Of a stretch of 64,000 bases of DNA, positions 46,331-58,739 are shown one piece after another. The notes under the pieces were generated by a model. The model was not told where the DNA came from and searched no databases. It saw nothing but the letters and a program-made list of their open reading frames with translations. This DNA is from Ceratothoa steindachneri (Eukaryota; Arthropoda; Malacostraca; Isopoda; Cymothoidae). Each line of letters opens with the position of its first letter. Position 1 is the stretch's first letter. The position numbers and the translations under genes are program-made. Where the stretch lies: contig OZ018321.1 in NCBI GenBank assembly GCA_963969495.1, positions 66,663,035 to 66,727,034 of the forward strand, written 5' to 3'.

Positions 46331-49300
46331 TGACCACTTATATTCGTATTGCTTTAGTATGAGTTTATTACGGTACTCAAATTAACTCAAGTGAAACAAT
46401 CTTAGTGAACCCCATCATCTTTCCTGGGAGACGAGTGAAGCTTAAAGTGGAGTTGAATGCGAATCTAAAAGGGTAACTATAAAATAATTTCTTGGCAATT
46501 GATATGTTTACGTGGAGCCTATTTGTTTTTATTTGTTCATGAATAGATTCTGTAATAGGCCCAGTTTCATGTATGTTGGTCCTCGTTAAACTTATTAGGT
46601 GAATATAAGTATTATTTCTGTTTTTTTAAAGTTAATTAATATATTTTAAATATATATTTATTGTTAGTTAGGTAATTTCTGGGCATTTCACTAAATCCTT
46701 ACGTGTTTGAGTCGGCTCTTCCTTAAAACAACAAATACAATTATGCTCTCTCCTTAAAATGGATTAAACGCTGTGACACTCTCTCAACAATAAAGTAATT
46801 AAAAAGTCTGCTCAGCCAATATTGAAGTATCGTTATCTTGCATAAGCAATAGGGTCAGACCGGCTCTTCCTCAAAACAACAAATACCATATTACGACATT
46901 CGCTTTCAAACCGCCCCCCAAACTCTTCATTTCCCTCTTTTAAGGACATTAAATGCACCTCTTTCTCTCCTCACATATACCCCTGACATTCCATCCCCCT
47001 ACTCAATTTACAAATTGTCGCAAATTAACCGGTCTCATGGTGGTCGGGGCCGTGACAGACCTTCCCATTACCTTCATTGTATGTCGTTCTAGTAAGAAAA
47101 GCCCTTCGGATGCGCAGCAGTTAGCCAGGATTAGTTTCCTTTAAGATACGCTCTGAAGGAGGGTATGAGTTTCCTCCCCCTCCCTCTTACAAGCAGATCC
47201 CCGATGTGCACTACTCAGGAAACGGAAAGATCTTGTCTCACGATCCTTTTATGAATTTTCCTTTGCAGGAATTGCAATATTAGTTTATAGTTATAAAATA
47301 TTAATATTTAATACATTGAGATAACTTTGATAAAGTCATTTTAATTACATTTGGGCTGATAATAGATGTTTTGCTGTATGATATGTGTTAGCAGTGGTTT
47401 TCGTTCTTATTCTTAACGGTCTAAAATTTCTTGAGAGTCTTACACCTGGTTCATCTCCAGACGGATGAGTTGGCTCACTCCAACAGCCTTAAAAAAGCTT
47501 TATTTCTAGCATGAAAGTTCATAGGCAAATCTCTTTTAATTTTGAGTTGAATCTCCCAGAAAAGTAGGAGCTCAAATCAAAGTTCAAGCTTTTTAGGGGG
47601 TGAGTGAGGGGGGGTCAAATTCCATTCTTTGCAATTTATTACAAAGTGCAATGTCCACTTTTCACATCCATTACCATCTACAAAGAAAATTTTATTCCCT
47701 TCCAATACGTTATCTACCAATTTTCTAGAACTACACCTTTATTATAATAAGGATTTGCAAGTTGATTAGCAGAAAATGCATATTAAAACTAGAACATAGC
47801 TCAACCAAACCCTCTCCAAACTAAACAGAAACAAAACGACGAGCTCAACCGTGAATATAGATGTCGTATCAGCGAAATTCACACTGCCTTAAGATTTGGA
47901 CAAAGAAAGCCGAAAAGCCTGCCCTTTGGCATAATGAGAGATGTGGTTTGGTGCCTTGTGGATTCGGCGATCTAGTTCATGCATCTGAGCGGCACGAAAA
48001 GAGATAAAAAAAGACGCCTACTTATAGAGAGGCTAGAATAACATATGGCAGTACCATTGTGATACGTTTGATGCTCAATGGCAAATAGGGTGATACTCCA
48101 CTGCGGGACGCCATTTTATTGCCCTATTGGACCGAATAAAGCTTCCGTCAACCCGGCGCAGAATCGGCGTTTTCGAAGAGACTTGGACAAAACTTTTGAC
48201 ATTTATATTTTTAAAGTGCACTCAACTAGAATCTGTATGGAGAGACATAGTGGCCGAAATTACGTATTTTTAATTACAATTTAAGAGAGACAGGGTAAGT
48301 CAATTTTACCAAAGAAAACAGCAAATAAAAAAAAACGAAAAACAACTAAAAAAACAAAATAATAAAAGAAAAAGCACGCTCAAGTGACAGAAGGAATCAT
48401 GCACCTTCAGAGCACCGAGTGTGCACCCAAAACCTAATCACTAAATACTATATTGGAAGCACAACTCATCAATATATTTTAATTATCTTAAAGCAGAAAG
48501 TGCATGACTCAGATATGAGTACAATAGACAGTAGATAGCGATCTCGTTCGCCCTGGTATAGAAACATGTAACATGCTTGAAAATCCGCTAAAATGGGACA
48601 TTCAAGAAAATGTGCCGAAAACTGGCTGACCAAGCATTCGTCTCAGTAATGTTTAGCGGAGTGATCCATTAGAGGGCACTTTCTCCAGGAAGTGTGGCCA
48701 ATTCAAAGGCGAGTGAAATCAACTGGCAGCCGTCGCCCTAATCTAGTTGACTGTTTGGGTCAATTACCAGTACCATCATTTTCTACAACTCCTACATGTT
48801 CAGGGAAACAACAAAAAAACGAGGTCGACATCCTCCTAGCGCGCAGACTCCTTTATTGACCGACACTACGAACCGTTGGGTGCATAATTCTTAATGCTTC
48901 GAGTGCATCGTTCAGCTCTACGAGTCACTAAAAGTCAGAATCCAGTCTCAGAACGTACATGATCAATAATCTTTTGTACCAATCGCTATATTGGACCAAG
49001 CTTAGTTAATAAGACAAAGATAGAGCTCGATAGACCTACACCTGCTTCAAAAGAGATAGAGATGGGGTAAAAGCAGCACCTTTCTTTTAATTTTAAGCTC
49101 TCCCTTTAGACTAGCACGGCTCCAGCGTCTCAATGCGTGCTCTAGAAGAATTCGAAAGTAATATCCCATTATTTTAAAAGCTTTGTGACCGGAGGCCTCT
49201 GAAAGGGTGGCGTCTTGAGCAGAATCAGAGGAACTAGCGGCCCGAGAACTACATTGAGCTCTCGAAAGAGGTGACTTGTCCTAAATACAAAATGCTTAGG

Positions 49301-49476
49301 TTATAACTTGAGTCTAACGGAAGCTTAAAAACAATCGAGGCCTGCTAAAGAATGAAATGAGAGCTGATGCCGAATGAGAGAGAAAAAGGGCAAGTGTGTG
49401 CAAGTGCCGAATGTGCACTGTACGGCGAAAATTGCACGGCAATCTTCCCATTTTAGAGAGGAAGATCTCTATAAGG
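46331..49476. other. Long region with no recognisable gene
   Basis: GACCGGCTCTTCCTCAAAAC near 46858 repeats a similar block near 46713. Around 48800-48860 the plus strand has a Lys/Arg/Pro-rich piece that might be a Tc1 N-terminal relic, too weak to call. No long frames. Confidence 0.35.
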
Positions 49477-49478
49477 TA

Positions 49479-50414
49479 CGAGGGGCGGTCAATAAGTTTT
49501 GAAATTTAGATATAAAGAAACGAGATATGAGGAAAAAAGTTTTATTAGTCTTCAATATAACTACCCTCGACTTCAATGCACTTACGCCACTTGTCCCTAA
49601 AGCTTCGAATTCCCGATAACCAGAAATCTCCCGACTGCTGTTTAATCCACTCCTGGACGGTGAGCTGGACATCTTTATCGTCTTTAAACGGCCGTCCACA
49701 CAGTGCAGCCTTGAGCTGGTGAAATAAAAGGTAGTTGCTAGGGGCCAGAGCTGGACTGCAGAGGAGATGGTTGAGCTTCTTGAATACGCACTCGCGCAGG
49801 GCAGCTTGTGCAATTCTAGCCTTGTAAACTTTGACGACGTTGAAGGCGATCATGGGGCGTGAGGTTTCTAGAGACCCAACAGGCAGAGACCTTGGTCATG
49901 GCCAAATTGTCGTGGATGATGTTCATAACACTTCCATGTGATATTCTAAGTTCTCGCTTGATTTCATCGACCTTCACCCGCCGATTTTCGAGAATTATCC
50001 TCTCCACACACACGGGCCACATTGTCCTCGTTGGACACGTCTGACAGGCATCCTGGACGTAAATCATCTTGAAGGGACTCACGACCATGCCGGAACTTCC
50101 TATTCCAGCGAGCAATGGTTGCATAGGAAGGGGCGGTGTCGGTGTACACTGCAACCATGCGTTCATGGATCTTTTTTGCATTCTTGCCTTTCTCAGTCAA
50201 AATTTGATCACTGCGCGGTGCTCAAACCTTCTCCATTGTTGAAGAATTTCTGACTGACGATCTGCGATCAGCTACTGCTTCTTAAATAGACGAGGCAGGA
50301 GCGTGCGGATGCATGTCATGACTTGTCATAAATTGTCCTAACCCCCCCAAAAACAGCCATCCCTCTTCCTCTGTTTTACTCTACCGATTCGCAAAACTTA
50401 TTGACCGCCCCTCG
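49479..50414 (-). mobile_element. Internally deleted mariner element
   Basis: Perfect 23-base inverted ends, CGAGGGGCGGTCAATAAGTT and three more bases, at 49479 and ending at 50414. TA lies on each side (49477-49478 and 50415-50416). At 936 bases it is about 350 shorter than a typical mariner. Clean ends suggest that it could still be mobilised by a related transposase. Confidence 0.92.
49545..50235 (-). pseudogene. Mariner transposase missing its catalytic core
   Basis: From the N-terminus the minus strand reads KNAKKIHERMVAVYTDTAPS, YATIARWNRKFRHGRESLQD and DDLRPGCLSD (the DNA-binding region and linker). Next come VSACWVSRNLTPHDR, CSPALAPSNYLLFHQLKAAL (normally YSPDLAPSDYHLF, here with both Asp lost), GRPFKDDKDVQLTVQEWI and IRSFRDKWRKCIEVEGSYIE. 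The segment with the first two catalytic Asp residues is deleted. Frames change at least twice. A start Met is possible at 50235. Confidence 0.85.
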
Positions 50415-50416
50415 TA

Positions 50417-51540
50417 TGTGAGGAAGCCACCACTCGCCAAACAGGGACCACCGTGGTTGATGTCTTACACCTACCTTAATTTACGTTTAGTTGCGGATGC
50501 GGTAAACTCGTAACAGTAGGCTAGATTTGAGAGAATAGAAGCGCGGTAAAAAGGAAAGTACTACCATTATCATTAACTCAAATTCTGTAAGTCACCGAAG
50601 AAATATATGTATGATGCGAATGCAAGAGATCATATGCTTCGAATATGGGTTACTCAGAGGAGCTGGGGCTCTAACATAATGCAAAGAATCAGGTGCAACT
50701 CAAATAAATACAAACAAGCATTACAAAACAAGTCTTGGTTGTAGTAAAGCCCTAAATTGCAAGATAATTCTCAAACATTGTATTACGCAGACAAAACTGA
50801 AAAAGGGTGACGCTGATGACCTTTCCCTGCAAGTCATCCTCTTTCTGACCTATTTTCCCTCAAGAGCTTTACCCTGTACGAGTAATTTACGATGGAGGGT
50901 ATCCTTTATACCGTATCTCCATGCGGCATCGTAGGCATTCACCAAATCAAAGAATACCCGGGTTAAGTTCACGGAAACAGTCACAGTACGATTATGCGAT
51001 TCTGTCGGTTCTCGAAGGCCATGGTCTTTCTTCTCTGCCAGACAGCCCGTAGGGCTTAATTGATTCTTGCCATCAAGTTAGCGAGTGAAAGAGCGAAACA
51101 GTGGTCTGGTCGACCACTCATCGTGGTACTCTTTGTTTTCCTCATCTGCGCGCTCTTTTACCTCAATCCCTACATGTCCAATAATCCAGCAGAAGACAAT
51201 CACGACATCCCTTCAACTCGTGGTTTCTATAGCACCAAGGATACGGCGAACAAGTGAGTATGGAGATTAGAAAGTCTGATACGCACTGATGCCCCTCTCT
51301 GAGTCACTTAGTGTATTGTTTGGTCTTTCTCAGCGGCATATACACTTTCAATATTTGTCATATATTCAATGAGAGCTGTCGACGACTGAGGGAGACGCTG
51401 GTCTAGCGAGTACAAGTCCGTAAGGTACTTTGTTCGACACAGGGCATTCGACATTTTCCATCAGCAGCAAGAAAGTCATGGGCCTCAGAGTGGTTTCGTT
51501 ACTGAGTCGTACTAGTCTTCGATTAGACGGCAAAGATCTC
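50417..51540. other. No gene recognised
   Basis: Between mariner and LINE. A short plus frame at 51060-51257 has a hydrophobic stretch (LFVFLICALFYLNPY), but there is nothing else in favour of a gene. Confidence 0.35.
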
Positions 51541-53726
51541 AACAACCCACTTCGCCCAACATCACCACTGCAACAAACACCCTAGACAGAGAGCCTCACC
51601 TTGAACACGACACACGCTCTCTCCTCTGACCATCTCCCCATCTTAATCACATTTAACACAAAAACAAACTTCAGGCTACAACAAAACTTCAAAACATATA
51701 CAAATTATCAGAAGGCAACCTTGGCAGAATACACAAAAGAAAATGAACAAGCACTCTCCAATATCCAACTCCCCAAAGATGTACACACGGCAAACAAAAT
51801 ATTAACAAACAGGAAAATAGGAAAATATACAGATTTACAAAAGAATAGACAGGAAAATAAAGAGACATACAAAAAAACTCCCCAAACCACAATTTACAAC
51901 CACAACAGAACAGATCATTAGAGCCATAAAACAAGTAAGAGAAAACTCCACCGGCCCTGATGACATACACATCAAACACCTCAAACACCTAGGTCAAAAC
52001 ACCATAAACCTCTTCAAGCACAATTACAATCTCGCCATAAACACAAACATCATACATAAACAAAGGAAAGTAGGAAAAAAAATTCCCAATACCCAAACCA
52101 AACAAAGACATAAACAAAGGAGAATTCTATTGACCAATAGTGCTGCTTTCCCCCATAGCCAAAACATTAGAAAAATCATCCTAACTTACATCACATCCAA
52201 GATCCCAAACACACCACACCAACATGGATTTAAACCCATGCAATCGACCACCACATTTTTTACACACGATAAACAACATAATCACAAAAGGATTCAAAAA
52301 GAAAATTCCACCACATTGAACCATAGCAGTCGTCCTTGACATGTCCAAAGCATTAGGCACAGTAGACCAACACAAACTAGTGAACATGATCCACAAACTC
52401 ACCATACCCACCACTCTCATCACGTACATAACAAACTACATAAAGGAACGACTCCAATACATCCAAATAGAAAACAAAATATATAAACACAAGCACACAA
52501 ACTCCGAGGTTCCCCAAGGAGGAGTAGTTTTCCCATTACTTTTCAACATCTACACATCAGATATACAAACTCCCGCACAAACTGTAAAAATTGTCACCTA
52601 CGCAGACGAGATCATAATAATCTCTTCACACAACAAATCAGAAACCGCTGCAGAACAGATACAACCTTATCTCAACCAAAATACACACATGGACAATAGA
52701 AAACTCACTAAAGTTAATCGCCACCAAAACAATGACCACTCTCTTCACACCTTAAACCTAACAATAGAAAACATAACACTACCTACCACAAAAGAACTAA
52801 AGTTCCTTGGCTCACTTTCGACTCCTAAGTCACATACTTAAAGGACATACAAAAGGACACGAAAACACTCAAAGTCATCAAGGCACTCACAACTACACAC
52901 TGGGGGAGAACCAAGGAAACGCTCATTAACACATACGAGACAATCACAAAACCAGTACTAGAATATGCTAACATAATCTGGCCCCCAATCATTTCAGAAA
53001 CCAACACCAACAAATTACAGACAATACAAAACACAGAAACCTGCAGTGCCACAGGATGCACTCTTGAAAAACAAAAAAACAATATCTACACGATGAAACG
53101 AACGACATACCAATCAAAAATCCCTAAAAGCTACGTACATCACAATTCAGGCAGAAAACGCAACATCCAAATGATCCCCTCCACCACATGACCCAATGAC
53201 CAACACAAAAAACAGACCATTCTCGATAACCTCAACACTGCACTACCAACTTAGACACAGACCCTAACAAAAAAACAAAAGACACAATCAAGCAAAACAT
53301 AAACAACAATCCACTCTCAAATTACACAACAATAATTTACACACAGCACCCGCAACAAAAACTTAAGTGCACTACATACAACCATACAAAACTCAGAACA
53401 AACACTCCTAAAGCAGATCAGCAAAACACTGCACAGATAGGAACAAATAAATCACCACTTCTGACATCATACATGCCTAAAATATCTCCTACCACTCATA
53501 CAACACCAAAGTGCCCCAAATGCCTAACACAGATACACGACACCACATATCTCTTCAACTGACCACAGATGCACACAGACTAGGGTCTGGTAATCTCTGG
53601 GAGAGACCCAAGGAGGTAGCAGGCCTGCTTCTACAATGGTCCGTCAGCTGAGGCAGGGCCTGGAAGAGGTGTGAGGGTCCCCGACTCACTGTCGAGCCGG
53701 GGACGGGGTCGTTACCACCACCACCA
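51541..53726 (+). pseudogene. LINE: endonuclease end, RT and 3' tail
   Basis: The plus strand starts in the endonuclease C-terminus (NTTHALSSDHLPILITFNTK, 51601). It continues with IRAIKQVRENSTGPDDIHIK near 51920, a decayed HQHGFK block near 52225, and VVLDMSKALGTVDQHKLVNM near 52330 (first Asp kept). SEVPQGGVVFPLLFNIYTSD near 52500 and VTYADEIIIISSH near 52595 follow, where YADD is YADE. Downstream, KALTTTHWGRTKETLINTY and ITKPVLEYANIIWPP are connection blocks. Near 53600 a LWERPKEVAGLL-type terminal block is followed by an (ACC)n tail at 53716-53726. Long stretches are open but several frameshifts occur. The A/C-rich codon use differs from neighbouring elements. Confidence 0.8.
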
Positions 53727-54444
53727 GATCTTAAGATCAGTCATTTGACAGACCCACACTCAGCACCGAAGAATTATAGTTTACTGGCACCCATCAAGAC
53801 AGTTAACCATCTCCATTGGCACTACAGACTTATGCACTAACTAGACATCGGGCGCAGGAAGGTGGTAGTCAGCCCATTATGTGAAGGGATAAGATTATGC
53901 AGGCAAACTGGACTTGCAAATATTTGCGCCCCAACACCCTAGTCTCCCTCAGCCATAGTCTTTTGCAATCTTAGGGTGTTAAAAGGCGTTGTTTAGAGAG
54001 TTTCAAAAGCTTTTCGTCTGACGTACCATAAGGTAGCTGGTCAAGATTTTAAGCCAAAAAAAAGGATAAATAAGAGAAGGATACTATTCTAAAAAAGTGC
54101 ATTGTGGGGCACAAGGAATGTACTAGCTCCTTCAAGGCGTTTTAAAGAGTTTAAGTGAACTAAGTGAGGCAGGAATGAAAAGTTAGATCATTCCATTGAA
54201 ATCTGCTTTTCTTTAAATATGTATTTTTTAAATTTAAGTTTACTCTACTTTTAGTTTAGATTATGGTTAAGTTGAGTTATTTAAACAATAATCAACAAAC
54301 ACAGATCTTAAAAATATTATCATTTAAATTACAAATGCATCAAGCCCACAATGGATAACCCCTAAAATTGAACTGACCTTGAAGGTTAAAAATATGAAAT
54401 CACGTGGGTACTCATATGTACTCTGTTCTTTCCTCTAGTCCAAA
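53727..54444. other. No gene recognised
   Basis: Mixed-composition sequence between the LINE tail and the MITE. No motif. Confidence 0.35.
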
Positions 54445-54916
54445 GGAAAATTGGGATCAAGTAAAGATAGTCCCTCCTAAGACCGTAAGGAGTGATTAAC
54501 TTTACTTGGTTAATTTGGGGAGGGATGACCTTTACTTGGTAAAATGGGATATGAGATCTTTACTTGATCCATATAAGATCAAGTAAAGATCCTAAGTTTC
54601 TAAAGAAACTTAAACTAAAGATCATAAATTTCTACAAGAATTTATGTGGCTTGAAATACATTGATACAATGTTTTCAATGATGTTAGCGATACGATTGCG
54701 AGCCAATACCTTTTTAATTAAGTTATTAAAATTTAATTTCTATATTTCTACTAGGTTTACAATTTTTAATTGTAACAAATATGTTCTTAAATATTTTGGG
54801 GAAGTTATTTTTTATTTCATCCTTGGGAGGGATTAGCCTTACTATTATAACTCTGGAAGGGATGATCTTTACTTGGTAAAATGGGATTGACTATCTCTAC
54901 ATGATCGGAAAATTGG
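54445..54916. mobile_element. 452-base MITE with 10-base target duplication
   Basis: GGAAAATTGG occurs exactly at 54445-54454 and 54907-54916. Directly inside are inverted ends, GATCAAGTAAAGATAGTC (54455) and its imperfect reverse complement ending at 54906; 16 of the first 18 bases agree. The interior has a direct repeat (54521-54550 and 54858-54887), a perfect 15-base hairpin (54555-54591) and two smaller hairpins just after it. No coding capacity; the frame at 54564-54836 is AT-rich chance. A 9-11 base duplication is typical of Mutator-type elements, so that superfamily is the best guess. Confidence 0.85.
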
Positions 54917-57040
54917 TACCTAAAAATGGAAAAAAGATTATTTGATGATCGATGAAGTACTTTAAAAACTAATACTACCTAAGCTTACCAAGAACCATTA
55001 ATTAAGCTTCGCAAGCAAGAAAAAGATTTTATGCAGAGTTCTACAACTTCGCAAATATAAAAGACGCAAGATCTCTTTAGAGAGCAGGAAATAGACCATG
55101 AATAACAAATACCTCCTCTTCCGCACCGAATATAATAAGTTAACTGAAGGCATAAACATGAAAAGCCATTATAAAAGGCAATTCACAGAATACTTCGGCT
55201 GGACGTGCTCGCTCTTTTCGGATGAAACCCTAATCACATAATTAAAGAACTATATTAAAACGTACCTCCTCAACTATATTCCCTATCGCTGCACCAAAAC
55301 TTCTTTAATCCTCTTCATTCGTCTCACTGCCTATTCCTCTTCACTCACACCGTCTTAAGCCACCCGAAACCAACCGAAATCCATTCAGGATTTTCTAGAA
55401 TAAATAAAAGAGGTCGATTCTCCTAGTAATTTTCGTTCATTCGCTGTAAAAATTGACTCATGCTAGTAGTTTACATGTCGAGGAACTAGTGTGCACACCC
55501 ACTGCCACGCCCAATGGAGCGTTTTAGGCAGGGTGTTTTGGATAAAGACTTTGAAAAACGCGCATGCACGTTTATGGGTTACCTCCATCAACTTGCAAAT
55601 AGTCCGCAATGAGATTTAAATTCGCAAATTGAGCGTTTATACTTTCTATATGAATTTCAACCTGGATGCTACGGGCGCATCCTTTTGACCCAAACATGTA
55701 GGATTTATGGAGTTCTATTACTCCCGCCACAATCCAACCAACCCCTAGCATATTTCTGCATTAGGGGATTGTCATTATTTAAACAGCAAAATTCACTGAC
55801 AAGATTGAGGAGAGTTGTTCACACTCGGGTTTAGAGTCCCACAAATAGTCTGCCCTTTAGACTAATCAATCTGTATTTTCCACATATTTCCACCTCGAAT
55901 TTTTTATCGCTTAGGTGAAAAATTTGTTAGTCGTAACTCTAATAATAATAATGGTTTCTCTTCTCGAGAATTAACCGCACCTTTCTTAAATACATGTACA
56001 CTAGCGTCCATAATATAAGAGTAAGTAAGAACAAGGGTATTTAAATATTTATTATTGAATTTAACAGAAAGTTGAGAATATATATTATAAACATATTTAA
56101 AAATATCTAATATCTATTTTCGTGTAAATTTTAAGTGAATAGATTAAATATTTCGTAAGTTATGATGAAATAAACAAACTATCTTCTAAATCGCAGCGGC
56201 CAAAAGTTAAGGAGCAATTAGAAAAAGCGAACTACCAACCGAGGTATTTGTGTTTAGGAGACTGTTAATGGGCTGACAGTTACTTGTAGTGGTCGAACTA
56301 CACCAAAGTAGGCTTCGTGCTGGATTTTTTTCTAGGTATGCCTTACAAAAATGTAATGTAAAGATTCAATATTGTATTGGTTTTTAAATGTAACTATATA
56401 TTTGTATTTAAGCATAAGACCGTGAGAATCAACGGGAACAAAGGACAACCGCTCGAGCACCTGTTTAATATGACTGCACAAGTTGTGTCTTGAGATTAAA
56501 ATTTTCGGACATGGAGGTTTAGTTAGGAAACGGAATAAATACAGTTGCTGACCGTACTAGGCGATGCAGCGAGAAACATATCAAATGACACGAATAAACA
56601 TTGGATCCAAAATGTAGACATGGTGTACAGGCAGCTTAGCCCCGCCCAAGGGGTGGAGAGTTTAGATTCCTTATATGGCCGCGGGTCCTTTCTGACAACG
56701 CCTTCTGTATTTTAAAGATATATAAAGAAGAATCATAATACTAAATAAATAGAGAGATAGAAATCAGATCAGACTACTCGTAATCATTATTAGTCGGACC
56801 ACAATTGCTATTGTTACTTAGCTTTCAAGCTCCTGGTTAATCACTGAGTCCTGTCTCGCCCTTATCCAGTTTCGCGTTGTTAATACTTAGATATACTAGT
56901 CTCCCGCTGAATAACATCTCTAATCGCGCCGCTTATAATATAAATTTCGTTATCTCGAAATATAGAAATTTCTCTCACGCCTGAAATCGTACCCCTTTCC
57001 TGAAGATGTTCAGCTTTCGTGCGAATTAACATCTGGATAG
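54917..57040. other. Long region with no recognisable gene
   Basis: AT-rich, no long frame, no repeat noticed. The last 150 bases lead into the integrase fossil and may be further gypsy sequence. Confidence 0.4.
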
Positions 57041-57703
57041 GCACGACCGTTTATCCCGCTGGCATGCAGAATAGTAATCTTCTATCAATTACACAATTTT
57101 TTACACCATGGAATCAAGTCTTCAATTCGGCTCATCAAATCGAGGTATTTCTGACTGAACATGGACAAGCATATCCGCTCTTTGACAAGGTTGTGCCTCC
57201 CCTGTCATTCTTCAAAAGTGAAGCGTCACATAAAGTCGCCGTTGCTCCACAGTAATACTCCGTCCTCGAGGTTCTAAACGGTACACATCGATATAGTGGG
57301 ACCACTCCTAACGTTTACACTGCCTGGTCAATCCTGCTCCACGCATAATCAGTACTTTCTGTCATGTATCGACCGAGCGACAAGATGGATCAAAGCGATA
57401 CCGATCCCGGACATAAGTGCTTCAACGATTTCTTTAGCTTTATTGGACGGGTAGATTTCTGGATTTGGAGTCCCACTTCATGTTTTAACTAACAGAGGTC
57501 CTCAATTCGAATCAGAACTATTCAAAGAACTGTTAGCCCTCGTTGATTTTCATCGTCTTCGCACCACGGCTTACATACCATCCACAGACGGGATGGTGGA
57601 AAGGGCACACAGGACTGAGAAGTGCTTAATAATGGCCCGTAAACAAGGTTGGCTAGTGGCACTCCCAATTGTCCTGTTAGAATTCGCTAAGCCAAACAAA
57701 TAA
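57041..57703 (+). pseudogene. Gypsy integrase with three in-frame stops
   Basis: One continuous plus-strand frame carries a nearly whole integrase. The HHCC finger is LHNFLHHGIKSSIRLIKSRY then LTRLCLPCH. The frame continues with SKVKRHIKSPLLHSN, TVHIDIVGPL (first Asp), FLSCIDRATRWIKAIPIPD, FGVPLHVLTNRGPQFESELF (second Asp replaced by Asn), TTAYIPSTDGMVERAHRTEK (Glu kept) and LPIVLLEFAK. Stops interrupt it near 57149 (TGA), 57272 (TAA) and 57450 (TAG); no frameshift is needed. It differs in sequence from the integrase at 2105-3140 and belongs to another gypsy lineage. No LTRs identified. The frame ends at 57703, followed by decayed sequence. Confidence 0.8.
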
Positions 57704-58029
57704 ACGCCTGAAAATTATTGATCTTTGGAGTCATATTAATAAATCACCACAGGAACACCCATCACTCAAAAGTTAGGATGTCTTCACTTCCCTAAGTTGG
57801 TGCCCATCATTTGCTTTCTACAACTAGTAATCCATACCACAACTGGTACCTGTGCCGTTCCTCAATCATTACTGGTGACCATGAAGTTCAAAGAATTGTG
57901 TTCATTCACCAAGAGTGGAAGTCAAAGCTATGTTTATACCCTCAAGATCGACAGATGCTAAATCCAAAACCAGTAGACCTCTTAAAACTTCACTAAGTCA
58001 GGATCGTATTATGATTAAAATTTAACCGT
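57704..58029. other. Downstream gypsy remnant, unreadable
   Basis: A short frame at 57811-57996 may be decayed gypsy tail, but no motif survives. Confidence 0.25.
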
Positions 58030-58720
58030 TAGAGAAGCTTAAGAGTGTTGCTTAGATGCCTCGCGAGTTCAGCTCCACCTCCGATATCAACTTATGGCGC
58101 AAAACAGTTTTCCAGAGGTTACGAGGTTCTAGGTGGCTTGCTCGGGCACAGGCAAAGAAACCTCTGATCTCCAAGAAGAATCAAAGAACCCGTCTTCGTT
58201 ACGCTAACGAACATGTCGTTTGGATAGAAGAACAGTGGGCGCAGGTTCATTTTAGCGATGAATCGAAGTTTAATGTGATTGGTTCCATTGGCAAGATGTA
58301 CGTCAGACGAAGATGTGGCGAAGTTTATCTCGGGCATGTGTGAAGAATACAGTGAAATATGGAGGAGGCAGTGTAATGGTATGTGGGTGATCTCTGCTGC
58401 TGGTCCTAGTCCACTTATTCTCTTACGAGGGACTGTCAAGGCTGAAATCTACAAGTAGATTCTTAGACAGTATGCCCTTCCACATCTCCGATCCTCGTCA
58501 GTTTAACCTCATATTTTCGTGCAGGTCAAAACTCCCTGCCACACTGCGAAGAGAGTCAAAGATTTTTAATGATAAACGGGTTGAACTCATAGACTAGCCA
58601 CCTCAAAGTCATGACCTCAACCCGCTAAAAAAGTTTGGAAGATTATTGGAGATGGGAGGCAAAGGAGAATCCAAAGAACTAAGATGAACTCTAGGTATTA
58701 TTGAAAAACAAATAAAATAA
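58030..58720 (+). pseudogene. Tc1-like transposase fossil
   Basis: The plus-strand frame from 58056 reads LARAQAKKPLISKKNQRTRL, then RYANEHVVWIEEQWAQVHFS and DESKFNVIGSIGKMYVRRR, with the first catalytic Asp in HFSDESKF. A frameshift near 58340 leads into VKYGGGSVMVCG. VKTPCHTAKRVKDF has lost the second Asp (QDN to QVK). PPQSHDLNPLKKFGRL is the SPDLNPIENLW block without its catalytic Glu. Two of three catalytic residues are gone. The helix-turn-helix region is missing upstream and no terminal repeats were found. Confidence 0.8.
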
Positions 58721-58739
58721 AATTACGTCATCATTTTGC

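Noticed and set aside
48780..48960. Tc1 N-terminal relic
   Set aside because: Only a few scattered basic and Pro residues match; no helix-turn-helix can be read.
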